From JBBQSN01 sp038213835 (GTDB lineage: Bacteria; Actinomycetota; Actinomycetes; Actinomycetales; CAWJMD01), in NCBI GenBank assembly GCA_038213835.1, contig JBBQSN010000082.1, forward strand, positions 1 through 15,460: 15,460 bases of DNA. Direction: 5' to 3'. The notes beneath the pieces are model-generated. The model had not been told where the DNA came from, ran no database searches, and saw nothing but the letters and a program-made list of their open reading frames with translations. The position numbers were made by a program, and so were the translations under genes. Below, one piece after another: positions 15,320 through 15,460 of the stretch (position 1 is its first letter; each line of letters begins with the position of its first letter).

Positions 15320-15460
15320 ATGAGCTCGGACGATGCCGGTCGGACCCTGGTGGCGGGGTTGCGGGCGCACGTGCGGGTCGACTGCGCGCGGGCGGCGGGG
15401 CGGTACCGGCGGGTGTGGGCGATCACCACCGAGGTGCACGCCAGGGCCGCAGGCTGGGTG
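15320..15460 (+). CDS. N-terminal fragment, possibly a DUF222/13E12-type HNH protein
   Basis: Forty-seven codons are open to the right edge, beginning MSSDDAGRTLVAGLRAHVRV and rich in Arg and Ala, with a predicted helix. The fragment is too short to assign a family by motif. The LexA box overlapping a leaderless promoter is what makes a 13E12-repeat/DUF222 HNH endonuclease-like protein attractive, because several such genes in Mycobacterium tuberculosis carry SOS boxes. The reading frame itself is reasonably supported by the promoter; the product name is a guess. Confidence 0.5.
   Translation, partial: MSSDDAGRTLVAGLRAHVRVDCARAAGRYRRVWAITTEVHARAAGWV

Noticed and set aside
14762..15323. Plus-strand frames in the stretch between the methyltransferase and the last gene (14762-15046, 14863-15219, 15060-15323)
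   Set aside because: They have no family resemblance and run opposite the DUF2332 remnants, which do.

Overview
The window is very GC-rich and densely packed. It has GTG starts, 4-bp gene overlaps, TANNNT -10 elements placed 6-7 nt before start codons (leaderless transcripts), a GlnR operator and a LexA-type box. Together these point to a high-GC actinobacterium (Actinomycetia). A Nocardioidaceae-like or related genus is plausible, but I cannot fix the genus from sequence alone.

Region 1 (1-11324) is one catabolic locus built around a 36-bp divergent promoter at 7427-7462. Leftward (minus strand) run a PucR-family regulator, an NCS2 nucleobase permease of the UraA type, and a three-subunit molybdenum hydroxylase (FAD, 2Fe-2S and molybdopterin subunits) followed by a CoxG-like SRPBCC protein cut by the window edge. 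Rightward (plus strand) run a DUF2877 protein, an FdrA-family protein and a DUF1116 protein. These three are the homologues of Escherichia coli YlbF, FdrA and YlbE (AllH, AllF, AllG), reported to form the oxamate carbamoyltransferase of allantoin catabolism. A coherent reading is uptake of a nitrogen heterocycle, hydroxylation by the molybdoenzyme, and phosphorolytic release of carbamoyl phosphate from a ureido product. The substrate (purine- or pyrimidine-derived) is not fixed by the sequence, and no ring hydrolase or carbamate kinase lies in the window. The molybdoenzyme carries a PYRGAGR active-site loop, not the Cys-containing loop of true CO dehydrogenase, so a CO dehydrogenase label would mislead.

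Region 2 (11340-13853) is ordinary chromosomal content: a small NTF2/SnoaL-like protein, an RDD membrane protein and, divergently, type I glutamine synthetase (glnA). A complete two-site GlnR operator lies upstream of glnA and a strong hairpin terminator lies after it.

Region 3 (13968-15460) holds a PrmC/HemK-related methyltransferase with an NAPY motif, then a decayed DUF2332 gene broken into several frames on the minus strand. After that come an inverted pair of DnaA-box-like sequences, a LexA-type box overlapping a -10 element, and the first 47 codons of a gene that may encode a DUF222/13E12-type HNH protein.

No tRNA, rRNA, CRISPR array, insertion sequence or attachment site was seen.
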